From: Streptomyces griseosporeus
Lineage (GTDB): Bacteria > Actinomycetota > Actinomycetes > Streptomycetales > Streptomycetaceae
Direction of reading: 5' to 3'
Assembly (NCBI RefSeq): GCF_014656055.1
Contig: NZ_BNBR01000009.1
Coordinates: 103,451-167,450 of the forward strand
Length of the DNA: 64,000 bases
The notes beneath the pieces were generated by a model. The model was not told the DNA's origin. It worked only from the letters and a program-made list of their open reading frames with translations, and did not search any database. A program made the position numbers and the translations under genes. Positions 7,800 to 16,368 of the stretch are shown here, piece by piece. Each line of letters starts with the position of its first letter. The stretch's first letter is position 1.

Positions 7800-9128
7800 T
7801 CAGCGCAGGCGGCCGGCGCCCGCGCGGTGGTCGACGAGGGCGGGGACGGCAACGGCCCGGTCGACCTTGGTGCGCAGGGTCGGCGTCCAGCCCGCGCCGG
7901 AGGCGAGGGTCTCGCCGGGGATCTCCGCGTTGTGGACGGCGAGGAGGTCGGTCGGCACGCCGTTGACGTAGTTGCCGGCGGCGGTGACCGGGGCCTCCTT
8001 CCACTTCTTGAGGATCCTCGCGGCGGAGACGCCCTCGGGGAGCGTGAAGGCGTTGTGCTCGGCGACGAGCTGCGACTCCATGCCGATGCCGTAGCTGTAG
8101 GAGTAGTCCTCGCCCGCGACGAAGTGGTTGTTGTACGAGTCGACCTGGCCGAAACGAACACGGGGTGCGCGTTCGATCAGGTTCCTGAACAGATTGTGAT
8201 GGAACGTCACCTTCAGGTGGCCCCGGTCGACGGCGGCCGTCGCGGCGCTGTCGCTGTTGCCGATGAGGATCGTCTTGTCGTGATCGGCGAAGACGTTCCA
8301 GGACGCGGTGACGTAGTCGGCGCCCTTGACGATGTCCAGCTCGCCGTCGTGCTGCTGGTAGATCCGGCCGTAGTACGTCGGCAGGGTGCTGTCGGGGTGC
8401 TCGCCGTCGGTGAAGGTGTTGTGGTCCATCCACACGTGCGTGGAGCCGTAGACCACCGCGCTGTCGTACTCGGAGTTCCAGTTGCCGTCGGCGGTGTCGG
8501 TCGGGTCCCACTGCGGGAAGCAGTCGAGGGGGCTCTCGAAGGCCAGGTTGCGGACGATGACGTTGTCCACGCCCTTGATCTGGAGGCTGGCGCCCTTGAA
8601 CCCGGCGTCGCGGCCGAGGCCGATGATCGTGGTGTTGGCAGGGATGTCCGCCTTGATGTATGCGTCCTGCCGCGCGGCGGAGGCGCGGCGCAACCCCTCG
8701 GGGCTGGAGTCGGGCTCGGCGTCGAGGGTCCTGGTACGGCCCCACACCGCCGGGTCGTAGGTCTTCAGGTAGGTGTCGAAGTCGTAGCCCGGCGCGGCGA
8801 AGGTGGCGCAGTCCGGCCCGTCGGCGTCGATCGTGCCCCTGACCTTGATGATCTTCGGGGCGCTGCCGCCCGCGGCGAGGGCGGCCTTGAAGCCGGCCCA
8901 GGTCGTGACCGTGTAGACGTGGTCGGCGTCGGCGGCGGCACCGCCCGTGGTGCCGGTGCCGTAGGCGGCCCAGCCGTCGTTCGCGGCGAGCGTCTGGCGG
9001 GCCAGGTCGCGGCCGTGGGACGGGGCGGCCTGGGCGGTCGTACCGGTCAGGGACAGCACCAGCGCGGTGCAGCCGGCCAGCACGGCCGCTCTCCTTGTGG
9101 CATGCCCATGCCATACCTGTGTGTTCAT
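7800..9128 (-). CDS. secreted pectate lyase, polysaccharide lyase family 1
   Basis: A calcium-dependent pectate lyase of 442 aa with a Sec signal peptide (residues about 1-35, cleavage near AQA-A). The N-terminal GWAAYGTGTTGG segment and VYTVTTWAGFKAAL strand are typical of PL1. The core motifs WMDHNTFTDG and DGELDIVKGADYVTASWNVF supply calcium ligands, and RAPRVRFGQVDSYNNHF carries the catalytic Arg region. The ATG at 9128 has an ideal AAGGAGAGAG site. It lies 33 bases downstream of the rhamnogalacturonan acetylesterase gene and 83 bases upstream of the pectinesterase pair, so an operon of four secreted pectin enzymes is likely. Confidence 0.93.
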   Translation of the reverse strand: MNTQVWHGHATRRAAVLAGCTALVLSLTGTTAQAAPSHGRDLARQTLAANDGWAAYGTGTTGGAAADADHVYTVTTWAGFKAALAAGGSAPKIIKVRGTIDADGPDCATFAAPGYDFDTYLKTYDPAVWGRTRTLDAEPDSSPEGLRRASAARQDAYIKADIPANTTIIGLGRDAGFKGASLQIKGVDNVIVRNLAFESPLDCFPQWDPTDTADGNWNSEYDSAVVYGSTHVWMDHNTFTDGEHPDSTLPTYYGRIYQQHDGELDIVKGADYVTASWNVFADHDKTILIGNSDSAATAAVDRGHLKVTFHHNLFRNLIERAPRVRFGQVDSYNNHFVAGEDYSYSYGIGMESQLVAEHNAFTLPEGVSAARILKKWKEAPVTAAGNYVNGVPTDLLAVHNAEIPGETLASGAGWTPTLRTKVDRAVAVPALVDHRAGAGRLR

Positions 9129-9161
9129 GATGCGGCTCTCTCCTTGTTGCGGTCAGGGGTG

Positions 9162-9947
9162 TTACGCGGTGGCCTCCGGCCACGTGATCCACGACGTGGG
9201 GATCTCGTCGTCCAGCCGGCGCACGTCCCGCGGGGCCAGCACGCGGGTGCGCAGCAGCTCCCCGGCGACGAGACGGGCCACGGCGATCGCGCCGGGCGGG
9301 TTGAAGTGCGTGTTGTCCTGCTCGATCGCCGTCCAGTTGAAGTACGTCTTCGTCTCCTCGACGCCCAGCCGCTGCCACAGCGCCAGGGACAGCGCCTGGA
9401 TGTCGAGCAGCGCGACGCCCTCCTCGCGGGCGAGCGCGCGCATGGCCGCCGGGTAGTCGCCGTGCGTCGGCAGGGCGTTGCCCGCGGCGTCGAACCGGCG
9501 CCGCTCCACGGACGTCGCCAGCACCGGCCGCGCCCCACGCGCCCGGGCGCCTTCGACGTACAGGCGCAGGTGGTCCTGGTACGTCGTCCAGGGCTCGGTG
9601 TAGCGGGCCGGGTCGGTGGCCTTCTCGTCGTTGTGCGCGAACTGGATGAGCAGGAGGTCGCCCGGCCGGATGACGGAGAGGATCGCCGCGAGGCGCCCCT
9701 CGTCGACGAAGCTCTTCGAACTCCGCCCGTTCATGGCGTGGTTGGCGACCGTGAGGTCCTTGTGCAGGAAGAACGGCAGCGCCATGCCCCACCCGGTCTC
9801 GGGCGCGGCGTCGGCGTACTTCTGGGCGGCGGTGGAGTCACCGGCGATGTAGAGCGTGCGGCCTGCCTTCGGGGCGGGCGCGGCGCCCAGGGTGAGGGGG
9901 ACGGCGGCGAGGGCGGCGACGGTGACCTGTCTACGGCTGAGGGACAC
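9162..9947 (-). CDS. secreted rhamnogalacturonan acetylesterase (CE12, SGNH hydrolase)
   Basis: This enzyme is predicted to deacetylate the rhamnogalacturonan backbone so that lyases and hydrolases can reach it. The protein is 261 aa with a leader SLSRRQVTVAALAAVPLTLG and probable cleavage near AAPA. SGNH blocks are YIAGDSTAA (catalytic Ser), VANHAMNGRSS (block II Gly with Asn), IQFAHNDEK (block III Asn) and DNTHFNPPGA (catalytic Asp and His). I prefer the GTG at 9947 because AAAGG lies 8 bases upstream; the longer alternative starting at 9956 would abut its ribosome site. It is downstream of the ABC solute-binding gene and upstream of the PL1 lyase, all in the same direction. Confidence 0.87.
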   Translation of the reverse strand: MSLSRRQVTVAALAAVPLTLGAAPAPKAGRTLYIAGDSTAAQKYADAAPETGWGMALPFFLHKDLTVANHAMNGRSSKSFVDEGRLAAILSVIRPGDLLLIQFAHNDEKATDPARYTEPWTTYQDHLRLYVEGARARGARPVLATSVERRRFDAAGNALPTHGDYPAAMRALAREEGVALLDIQALSLALWQRLGVEETKTYFNWTAIEQDNTHFNPPGAIAVARLVAGELLRTRVLAPRDVRRLDDEIPTSWITWPEATA

Positions 9948-10049
9948 GCGGGGCACCTTTCGGCAGGGGGCGAGGTGGGGAAGGGGCGCGGGGGACCGCG
10001 CGACCGGCCTCAGCGGGCCGGCAGTCCCCCACGGTCCGGGCCACCCGGC

Positions 10050-11390
10050 TCAGTGGTTGGCCTTCCAGTCGGCCTGCGCCTCGTTCAGCTGGTCGGCCAG
10101 CCGGTCCAGGAAGTCCTTCGCGCTCATCTTCCCGAGCAGCACCTTCTGGAAGTTCGGCTCGTTGTCGGCCTTGGAGAGGGTGTTCCAGTCGGGCAGGTAG
10201 TAGGGCAGCTGGACGATGGTCGTCGACCCGTCCGACAGCGCCGCCGCGGCCAGCTTGGTCGGCTCCGCCTTCTGGATCCACGGGTCCCGCGCCGCCTCCG
10301 TGTTGGCGGGCACCTGCCCGGCCGACTCGTTGAACTTCGAGTTCTCCGCGTGCGAGAGGGCGAACTCGATGAACTTCCAGGCGGCCTCCTTGTTCTTGGA
10401 GCTCTTGAACACGCCGAGCCCGTCGACCGGGTTGGAGACCTGCACCCGCTTGCCGCCGGGGCCGGTCGGCTGCGGGATACCGCGGAACTTGCCGGTGCCG
10501 AGCGCCTTCACATGGTCCTGGTAGGAGCCCAGGTTGTGGTTGAGCATGCCGATCTTGCCGGTGTCCCACTGGGCGACCATCTTGGTGAAGTCGTTGTTCA
10601 CGTCGGCCGCGGGAGTGGCCTTCTTGTACAGGGCGGCGTACTTCTCCAGGGCGGCCACGTTCTTCGGGTCGTTGACCGTGGTCTTGTCGCCGTTCCAGAA
10701 CGAGGTGATCCCGGACTGCCCGTACATCGCGTCGAGGGCCTGCGCGATGGAGCCGGCGCCGCCGCGGATGGTGTAGCCGAACTCGTTCTTGCCGGAGTCC
10801 GTCAGCTTCTGCGCGGCCGTGTAGAAGGCGTCCCAGGTCTCCGGTGCCTTCAGGCCGGCCGCCTGGAACAGGTCGGTGCGGTAGTACAGGACGCCGTTGT
10901 TGGCGGAGGTCGGGATCGAGTACAGGGTGTCGCCCGTGCCGCCGGCCGCCTTCAGCGACTTCACGAACTCCTCGTTGAGCTTGCCGTTCAGGGGCGACTT
11001 GGCGAGCCGGCCGTCCAGCGGCTCCAGCGCGTTCTGCGCGGAGAACTCGGCGATCATCGCCGCGCCCACGCCGCCGACGTCGGGCAGCCCGCCGCCCTGG
11101 ATCGCGGTGTCGACCTTGGACTGGTACTCCTTCGCGGCGATCCCCACGTACTTGACCTTGATGCCGGGGTTCGCCTTCTCGAAGTCGGCGATGATCTCCT
11201 TCCAGATGTCCGTGCGGACGCCGCCGTTGTTGTCCCAGAAGACGATCTCGCCCTTGCCGCTGCCCTCGGCGCCCTTGTCGCCGCCGGTGCCGCTGCCGTC
11301 GTCACCGCAGGCGGTCGCGGTCAGCGCGAGGGCGGAGCCCAGGGCGACGGCGATGGCGGCACGTCTGCTTCTGCTGATGCTGCTCTTCAT
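10050..11390 (-). CDS. sugar ABC transporter solute-binding lipoprotein
   Basis: A 446-aa extracytoplasmic binding protein of the MalE/UgpB type (family 1 solute-binding). It probably captures pectin-derived oligosaccharides for the two permeases at 15.5-17.3 kb. The N-terminus is basic and hydrophobic, with the lipobox LTATAC setting the lipidated Cys at about residue 24. The mature start is Gly/Ser/Lys-rich, and typical features follow (VFWDNNGG, FEKANPGIKV, a central ALDAMYGQ region, C-terminal MSAKDFLDRLADQLNEAQ). The ATG at 11390 gives a proper lipoprotein leader. It is separated from its permeases by five genes, which is unusual; the gene just upstream is a truncated-looking secreted protein. 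Confidence 0.9.
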   Translation of the reverse strand: MKSSISRSRRAAIAVALGSALALTATACGDDGSGTGGDKGAEGSGKGEIVFWDNNGGVRTDIWKEIIADFEKANPGIKVKYVGIAAKEYQSKVDTAIQGGGLPDVGGVGAAMIAEFSAQNALEPLDGRLAKSPLNGKLNEEFVKSLKAAGGTGDTLYSIPTSANNGVLYYRTDLFQAAGLKAPETWDAFYTAAQKLTDSGKNEFGYTIRGGAGSIAQALDAMYGQSGITSFWNGDKTTVNDPKNVAALEKYAALYKKATPAADVNNDFTKMVAQWDTGKIGMLNHNLGSYQDHVKALGTGKFRGIPQPTGPGGKRVQVSNPVDGLGVFKSSKNKEAAWKFIEFALSHAENSKFNESAGQVPANTEAARDPWIQKAEPTKLAAAALSDGSTTIVQLPYYLPDWNTLSKADNEPNFQKVLLGKMSAKDFLDRLADQLNEAQADWKANH

Positions 11391-11439
11391 TGGTCGGCTC
11401 TCTTCTTCTGGATCCAACGGAGATACGGAGGTGTGGGAG

Positions 11440-11826
11440 TCAGCGGTGGCCGGACGGCGCCCGGCCGTCCGTGCCCCTGAGGTGGTCGGCGACGGTGTGC
11501 ACGTCGCCGAGCTGCTTCTGCGGGCCGGAGAAGCGGCTCACCAGCGCCGGCACGGCGGCTGCGGGGTCGAGCCGGTAGGGGCCCGCGCCGCCGGTGGTGC
11601 CGCCGGCGAGGGAGGCGAAGCCGTGCGGCCGGTCGGACCAGCGCGGGGCGGCGGACGCGGGCGCGGGGGACGAGGGCGCGGCGGCCTTCGCCTCCCCCAC
11701 CGCGCCGAGCCCGTGGGCGGCGACCAGCCCGGCGACGGCGGCGAGGACGACTCCGGATCTCGGCGCGGCTCCGGCCACGGACCTGGCCAGGGCTCTCGGC
11801 AAGCGCTTGCTGGGGATGTGCGTCAT
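11440..11826 (-). CDS. short secreted protein, possible remnant of a pectate lyase
   Basis: A 128-aa exported protein. The signal peptide is long and basic (ALARSVAGAAPRSGVVLAAVAGLVAAHG). It is followed by an Ala/Pro linker and the segment HGFASLAGGTTGGAG, which matches the N-terminal edge of PL1-type pectate lyases (compare GWAAYGTGTTGGA in the 7800-9128 lyase). Beyond it the protein runs only about 50 more residues and lacks every catalytic PL1 motif. It may therefore be a degraded lyase (deletion of about 300 codons) or a small secreted protein keeping only this module. The ATG at 11826 begins 31 bases after the GH43 stop, and the gene ends 49 bases before the binding-protein start, so it lies inside the operon. 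Confidence 0.6.
   Translation of the reverse strand: MTHIPSKRLPRALARSVAGAAPRSGVVLAAVAGLVAAHGLGAVGEAKAAAPSSPAPASAAPRWSDRPHGFASLAGGTTGGAGPYRLDPAAAVPALVSRFSGPQKQLGDVHTVADHLRGTDGRAPSGHR
11799..11810. promoter_or_regulatory. LacI-family-like operator palindrome inside the short secreted gene
   Basis: GCAAGCGCTTGC is a perfect 12-bp palindrome with the central CG pair typical of LacI/GalR-family sites. It covers codons 6-9 of the 11440-11826 gene, just upstream of the binding-protein gene. A related AAGCGCTT core lies upstream of the permease genes at about 17364-17371. No LacI gene is in the window. The codons Ser-Lys-Arg-Leu could create it by chance. Confidence 0.4.
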
Positions 11827-11857
11827 TGCGGCTCCCGACAGGCGTACGAACAGGGGG

Positions 11858-13396
11858 TCAGAGGGCGGTGATGCGGAACCGGGTGAACGTGGCGGCGCCG
11901 GCGGGTGACCGCCCGTCGGGCGCGAGGGCGAACAGGCCCAGCAGGGCACCGACCCAGCGCCAGGGGGTGGCGGCGAAGACGGGGCCGGAGGGCCGGAAGC
12001 CGTCGCCGGTGTCGGCGAGGAAGCGGCAGCGGGCGCCCGCGCCGATCTCGATCCGCAGCCGGGCCCGCCCGTCGGGCGCGGGCCGGGGATGCCCGGCGTC
12101 CCGCTCACGCTCGGCGACGCCCTCCGCGAACCGGTGCACCAGGTGGACCGTCCCGTCGGCCCCGCGCTGCAGCCCGATCCAGGAGAAGGCGTCCCCCAGC
12201 ACCGCGAGTCCGGCCCGGGCCCCGGGCTCCTCGCTGTCGAGGCGCAGTTCGACCTCGGCGGCGGATGGCAGTCCGGGCAGCCGCTGGGTGAGCACGTTCG
12301 GCAGCCTGCGCAGGTCGTGCGCGTCGGCCGTGCGCACGCAGGTGAGGCGGAGCCCGTCCCCGGAGTGCTGGGTGGCCCAGCCGTCCTGTGGGTTCGCCGT
12401 CCACTGCCACTGCCGGCCGAAGCGCCCGCCGGGGAAGTCGTCGTCGGCCGCGGGCGCGGCGGGCGCCTGCGCGGGCAGGGCGGGCCTGCGGTGCTCGGTG
12501 ACGGGCGCGCCCTCGTCGCCGAGCACCGGCCAGCCCTCCTCGTCCCAGCGCATCGGCTGGAGATGGACGACCCGGCCGTAGGCGCCCCGCTGCTGAAAGT
12601 GCAGGAACCAGTCCTCGCCCGCGGCGGTGCGCACCCAGCCGCCCTGGTGGGGGCCGTTGACGTCGGTGTCCTTCTGCTCCAGGACGATCCGCTCTTCGTA
12701 CGGTCCGAAGAAGTCGCGGGAGCGGAAGGCGCCCTGCCAGCCGGTCTCCACTCCCCCGGCGGGCGCGAGGATCCAGAACCAGCCGTCGTGCCGGTACAGC
12801 TTGGGCCCTTCGAGGGTGAACCAGCCGGGCATGCGGTCGGCGTCCACGATCAGCTTGCCCTCGTCGAGCAGGGAGGTGCCGTCGGGGTGCATACGGTGGC
12901 CGGTGAGGCGGTTCTTGACGCCGGAGCGGGACTTGGCCCAGGCGTGCACCAGGTAGGCCTCGCCGGTCTCGTCGTCCCACAGGGGGCACGGGTCGATCAG
13001 GCCCCTGCCCGCCTTGACCAGGTGCGGGCGGGTCCAGGGGCCGCGGATCCCGGGGGCGTTGACCTGGAAGACGCCCTGGTCGGGGTCGCCCCAGAAGATC
13101 CAGAACCGGTCGTCGTGGTGGCGGATCGAGGGTGCCCAGACGCCGCAGTCGTGGCGGGGTGCCGCGAACGTCTCCTCCGGTTCCAGGCGGTCCAGGGCGT
13201 GCCCCACGAGGGTCCAGTCGACCAGGTTGCGCGAGTGCAGCAGGGGCAGTCCGGGGACGCGGCCGAAGCTGGAGGCGGTCAGGTAGAAGTCGTCGCCGAC
13301 ACGCACCACGTCGGGGTCGGACCAGTCGGCGTTCAGGACGGGGTTGCGGTACGTCGCCCCGCCCGGCTGCCCGCCGGGCTCCCGGTGCGTCGTCAC
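11858..13396 (-). CDS. glycoside hydrolase family 43 (xylosidase/arabinofuranosidase type), cytoplasmic
   Basis: A 512-aa enzyme without a signal peptide, probably acting on imported arabino- or xylo-oligosaccharides. The N-terminal five-bladed propeller (about 15-310) carries NADWSDPDVVRVGDDFYLTA (Asp base), LIDPCPLWDDETGEAYLVHAW (pKa-tuning Asp) and LEGPKLYRHDGWFWILAPAGG (acid Glu). The C-terminal beta-sandwich (about 325-512) is the GH43-associated concanavalin-like domain. The start is a GTG at 13396 overlapping the TGA of the PmoA-like gene (GTGA), so translation is coupled. The genes Gfo/Idh, PmoA-like and GH43 thus form a tight unit that would process a sugar after import. Confidence 0.9.
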   Translation of the reverse strand: MTTHREPGGQPGGATYRNPVLNADWSDPDVVRVGDDFYLTASSFGRVPGLPLLHSRNLVDWTLVGHALDRLEPEETFAAPRHDCGVWAPSIRHHDDRFWIFWGDPDQGVFQVNAPGIRGPWTRPHLVKAGRGLIDPCPLWDDETGEAYLVHAWAKSRSGVKNRLTGHRMHPDGTSLLDEGKLIVDADRMPGWFTLEGPKLYRHDGWFWILAPAGGVETGWQGAFRSRDFFGPYEERIVLEQKDTDVNGPHQGGWVRTAAGEDWFLHFQQRGAYGRVVHLQPMRWDEEGWPVLGDEGAPVTEHRRPALPAQAPAAPAADDDFPGGRFGRQWQWTANPQDGWATQHSGDGLRLTCVRTADAHDLRRLPNVLTQRLPGLPSAAEVELRLDSEEPGARAGLAVLGDAFSWIGLQRGADGTVHLVHRFAEGVAERERDAGHPRPAPDGRARLRIEIGAGARCRFLADTGDGFRPSGPVFAATPWRWVGALLGLFALAPDGRSPAGAATFTRFRITAL

Positions 13397-14235
13397 TGCG
13401 TCACCGCCTTCCGCACCAGCGCCGCCGCCTCGTCGCGGCCGAGCGGGCCGTCGGCGACGACGGTGACGATCCGCCGTACGACGGTCTCGCCGGGCGGGAT
13501 CGGGAGCCGCTCGGCGGAGGCGAGGGAGGAGCCCACGCCGGGGTACTCGGCGGCGCGCACGAACCAGGGGTCGCGCCGGGTGGCGTCGGTGGCGCCGGCG
13601 AAGACCAGCGTCCACGTGGAGCCGGCGAGGGCCAGCCAGTCGGCGGGGCGGCCGTGCGCCTCCTCCTCGCCGTCGGCGTCGGCGGTGAAGACCCGCGGGG
13701 CCGCCTCCTCCTTGCGGGCCCGCCAGAAGAAGCCGCCGTACGCGGCGCCCGGGCGGCCGTTGGTGGCGGGACTGCCGATGGACAGCAGGCCGGAGGTGGT
13801 GTTGGTCAGGGAGAAGGTGAAGTCCAGCGCCCAGGCGGTGGAGGTGAGTTCGGTGGCGGCGACCGTGCGGCGCTCGCGCAGCAGCTCGGACCCGGCGGCG
13901 AGCCAGCGCAGCTCCTCCACGAAGCCGTCGGGGTCGCGCAGCTGGAAACCGAGATGGCGCTGGGCGCCGTGGTTGTCCAGCTCGGTCGGCCCCTGGTCGC
14001 GGACGAAGGTGCGCCCGCCCCAGAAGTTGTGCCCCTCGACGTCGGGAACGGCGACACCGACGCCGAGGTGGTGTGCGTGGTCGGCGGGGCTCAGCTCGGT
14101 GACGGCCGTGCCGGCCAGGGTGGTGACGGGGTGCAGGTAGGGGCGCGGGGAGAGCCGGGCGGGCAGCTCGGGCCGGACGACGTACCGGCCGACGGGGCGG
14201 CCGGCGACGCGCAGGACCGGGGCGGTGTCGGTCAT
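13393..14235 (-). CDS. PmoA-like (DUF6807) protein
   Basis: A 280-aa protein of the family annotated as methane-oxygenase PmoA-like, which is unrelated in function to methane oxidation and whose role is unknown. It is a soluble beta-rich protein. Conserved features are RPYLHPVTT, a DHAHHLGVGVAV histidine cluster, GHNFWGGRTFV and GAAYGGFFWRA. Members nearly always sit beside Gfo/Idh/MocA oxidoreductases and glycosidases in carbohydrate operons, as here. The histidine-rich strand suggests a metal or sugar site. Its ATG overlaps the Gfo/Idh stop (ATGA), and its stop overlaps the GH43 start (GTGA). Confidence 0.85.
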   Translation of the reverse strand: MTDTAPVLRVAGRPVGRYVVRPELPARLSPRPYLHPVTTLAGTAVTELSPADHAHHLGVGVAVPDVEGHNFWGGRTFVRDQGPTELDNHGAQRHLGFQLRDPDGFVEELRWLAAGSELLRERRTVAATELTSTAWALDFTFSLTNTTSGLLSIGSPATNGRPGAAYGGFFWRARKEEAAPRVFTADADGEEEAHGRPADWLALAGSTWTLVFAGATDATRRDPWFVRAAEYPGVGSSLASAERLPIPPGETVVRRIVTVVADGPLGRDEAAALVRKAVTQ

Positions 14236-15386
14236 CGGGTGCTCACCTCTCTCGGCAGGGCGTGGGCGGCCGGCGCCCAGGGGGCGCCCAGTTCGGAGTA
14301 GAGGGCGAGGGTGTCCGCGGCGGCGGCGACGAGCCCGTCGACGCCGGGCACCACCCGGCGGCCCTCCTCGGGCAGCGGGTGCCAGGCCGATTCGGGCAGC
14401 GGAGCCGGGTCGGGGGCCGTGCGGATCGCCTCGACGACCCGCATGAAGGCGCCGGTGGTCTCCGGCGGCACGAGCAGGTCCGCGCCGGTGGTGAGGTGCG
14501 CGGCGAGGTTCTCCAGCAGGTCGGTGCGGCCGTACTCGAATTCCTCGGGGCCGTGGTCGGCGCGCTGGAGCAGGACGCGGTCCTGCTTGTACCAGAAGGT
14601 GATCCGGCCGCGCGTGCCGTGCACCAGCACATACGGCTCGTCCGGGTGCTCGGCGCACAAGGTGGCGGCGACGGTGACCTGGAGGTCCCGGCCGGTGGTG
14701 ACGCGGACGCAGGAGGTGTCGTCGGACTCGATGGCGTTGGCGCGCAGCAGCTCGGTCTCGATGCGGGTGACGTCCTCGGCGCGGGCGGCGCCGGCCAGGG
14801 CGAGGGCGGTGGCGACGGCGTGGGCGAGGGGGTTGGTGAGGGCCCCGTCGACCACGTCCACGCCGTTCAGGCGCCGCCTGCCCGCCCAGGGGGCGCGCCG
14901 GAAGTAGGCCTCGGGGCGGGCCCAGGGGCCGGCCCCGCCGACGCCGGTGACCTCGCCGATCAGACCGTCGGCGATCATCCGCCGGATCGCGGGCAGCGCG
15001 TGCGAGCCGAGCGACTGGAAGCCGATCTGGCAGGCGACGCCGGCGCGGGCGACGCCGTCGGCCATCCGCCGGTACTCGGCGTACGACGGCGCGGGCGGCT
15101 TCTCCAGCAGCAGGTGCACGCCCCGCTCGGCGGCGGTCAGCGCGAGGTCGGTGTGGGTGGGGATGGGCGTGCAGACGACGGCGGCGCGGGCGCCGGTGGC
15201 GTCCAGGAGGGCACCGAAGTCGCTGGACTGCCGCGGGAGTTCACCGCCGAACTCGTCCTCGGTCAGCGGGGTCAGCTCGCAGATCCCCACGAGCCGCACC
15301 ACGCCCCGGTCCTGGAGGCGGCGGATGTTCTCGACGTGCCAGCGGCCGTGTCCGCGCGCGCCGGCGAGCACCACAGGTACGGTCAT
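14232..15386 (-). CDS. Gfo/Idh/MocA-family NAD(P)-dependent oxidoreductase
   Basis: A 384-aa sugar oxidoreductase, substrate unknown. The N-terminal Rossmann fold starts VPVVLAGARGHGRWH (dinucleotide loop). The LLLEKPPAPSYAEY motif holds the family catalytic Lys-Pro. The C-terminal beta-sheet domain (about 130-370) carries the substrate site. It is coupled at both ends: its ATG overlaps the stop of a 28-codon ORF (ATGA) and its stop overlaps the start of the PmoA-like gene (ATGA). In pectin or rhamnogalacturonan operons such enzymes often handle unsaturated uronides or glycosides by oxidation at C3, which is an inference here. Confidence 0.88.
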   Translation of the reverse strand: MTVPVVLAGARGHGRWHVENIRRLQDRGVVRLVGICELTPLTEDEFGGELPRQSSDFGALLDATGARAAVVCTPIPTHTDLALTAAERGVHLLLEKPPAPSYAEYRRMADGVARAGVACQIGFQSLGSHALPAIRRMIADGLIGEVTGVGGAGPWARPEAYFRRAPWAGRRRLNGVDVVDGALTNPLAHAVATALALAGAARAEDVTRIETELLRANAIESDDTSCVRVTTGRDLQVTVAATLCAEHPDEPYVLVHGTRGRITFWYKQDRVLLQRADHGPEEFEYGRTDLLENLAAHLTTGADLLVPPETTGAFMRVVEAIRTAPDPAPLPESAWHPLPEEGRRVVPGVDGLVAAAADTLALYSELGAPWAPAAHALPREVSTR

Positions 15387-15469
15387 GGGATCCTCCCCGC
15401 TCCGGCGCCGCGCGCCACCGCCCGGTCGGCGGCCGCGTGCAGGGCGCTGCCGTTCCGGCTCTTGGCCAT
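15383..15469 (-). CDS. 28-codon mini-ORF coupling permease and oxidoreductase genes
   Basis: A 28-aa peptide (begins MAKSRNGSALHAAADRAVAR, ends GAGRIP) fills the gap between the MalG-type permease and the Gfo/Idh gene exactly. Its ATG shares one base with the permease stop (TGATG) and its TGA overlaps the oxidoreductase ATG (ATGA). It is basic and alanine-rich with no membrane segment. It may act only to carry ribosomes across the 82-base gap, or be a real microprotein. The exact fit at both ends argues for translation. Confidence 0.5.
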   Translation of the reverse strand: MAKSRNGSALHAAADRAVARGAGAGRIP

Positions 15470-16368
15470 CAGCCCTTCACCGCCCCCGCGCTGAAGCCGG
15501 TGATCAGCCACTTCTGGATGAACGCGAACACGATCACCACCGGGACGGCGGCGATGATGCCGCCCGCGGCGAGCGCGCCGAGGTCGACGCTGTCCGCGCT
15601 CATCAGGGAGTTCAGACCGACCGGAATGGTCTGCTTGCTCTGGTCGGACAGGAACATGAGCGCGAACAGGAAGTGGTTCCAGGCGTGCACGAAGGCGAAG
15701 GAGCCGACGGCGATCAGACCGGGCCGCAGCAGCGGCAGCACGACGATGCGGAACGCGGTGAAGCGGCTGCAGCCGTCCACCCAGGCGGCCTCCTCCAGGG
15801 AGGGCGGCACGTTCCGGATGAAGCCGCTGATCAGGATCATCGACAGCGGCAGCTGGAACACCGTCTCGGCGATGATCACACTGCCCAGCGAGTTGATCAT
15901 TTTCAGCTCGGCGAAGATCTGGAACAGCGGAACGAGCAGCAGCGCGCCCGGAACGAACTGCGAACAGAGCAGAGCGAGCATGAATGCTCGTTTGATCCTG
16001 AAGTCGAACCGGGCGAGGGCGTAGCCGCCGGCCAGGGCGACGACCGTGGTCAGCACCAGGGTCGCGATGCCGGTGAGGACGCTGTTCTGGAAGTAGGTGC
16101 CGAATTCCCGCTCGGTCCACACCTTCTCGAAGTGCTCGAACGTCATGGGCCAGGGCACGAGCGAGGACGAGCCGGCCGGGCGCAGCGCGAAGAGCAGGAT
16201 CCAGTAGAAGGGGATCAGCGTGAACAGCAGGTAGATCGACAGCGGAACGTAGATCTGCCAGCGGGGGACCTCGTCCCAGGTGCGGCGCTTGTGGTGCGGG
16301 CGTGGCGCTTTGGTCACGGGCACGCGCGCGGGGGCGGGGGCGAGGGCGGGTGCCTCCTTGGTGCTCAC
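15469..16368 (-). CDS. carbohydrate ABC transporter permease, MalG type
   Basis: A 299-aa inner-membrane permease. After a 30-residue basic cytoplasmic tail there are six predicted spans, the first YVPLSIYLLFTLIPFYWILL. The EAA loop EEAAWVDGCSRFTAFRIVVLPLL (about residues 190-212), which docks the ATPase, is intact. The C-terminus GFSAGAVKG is typical of MalG-like proteins. It starts with GTG at 16368, overlapping the upstream permease stop (GTGA). No ATPase gene is in the operon, so a shared multi-sugar ATPase (MsiK in Streptomyces) would energise it. Confidence 0.92.
   Translation of the reverse strand: MSTKEAPALAPAPARVPVTKAPRPHHKRRTWDEVPRWQIYVPLSIYLLFTLIPFYWILLFALRPAGSSSLVPWPMTFEHFEKVWTEREFGTYFQNSVLTGIATLVLTTVVALAGGYALARFDFRIKRAFMLALLCSQFVPGALLLVPLFQIFAELKMINSLGSVIIAETVFQLPLSMILISGFIRNVPPSLEEAAWVDGCSRFTAFRIVVLPLLRPGLIAVGSFAFVHAWNHFLFALMFLSDQSKQTIPVGLNSLMSADSVDLGALAAGGIIAAVPVVIVFAFIQKWLITGFSAGAVKG

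Noticed and set aside
6589..9792. 1067-codon open frame on the minus strand
   Set aside because: Only its last 376 codons encode the pectinesterase; the rest is an out-of-frame shadow of the PL1 lyase and CE12 genes with Arg/Pro/Gly-biased composition.
7629..11480. 1283-codon plus-strand open frame
   Set aside because: Antisense to five recognisable genes; Val/Gly/Arg-rich shadow typical of high-GC DNA.
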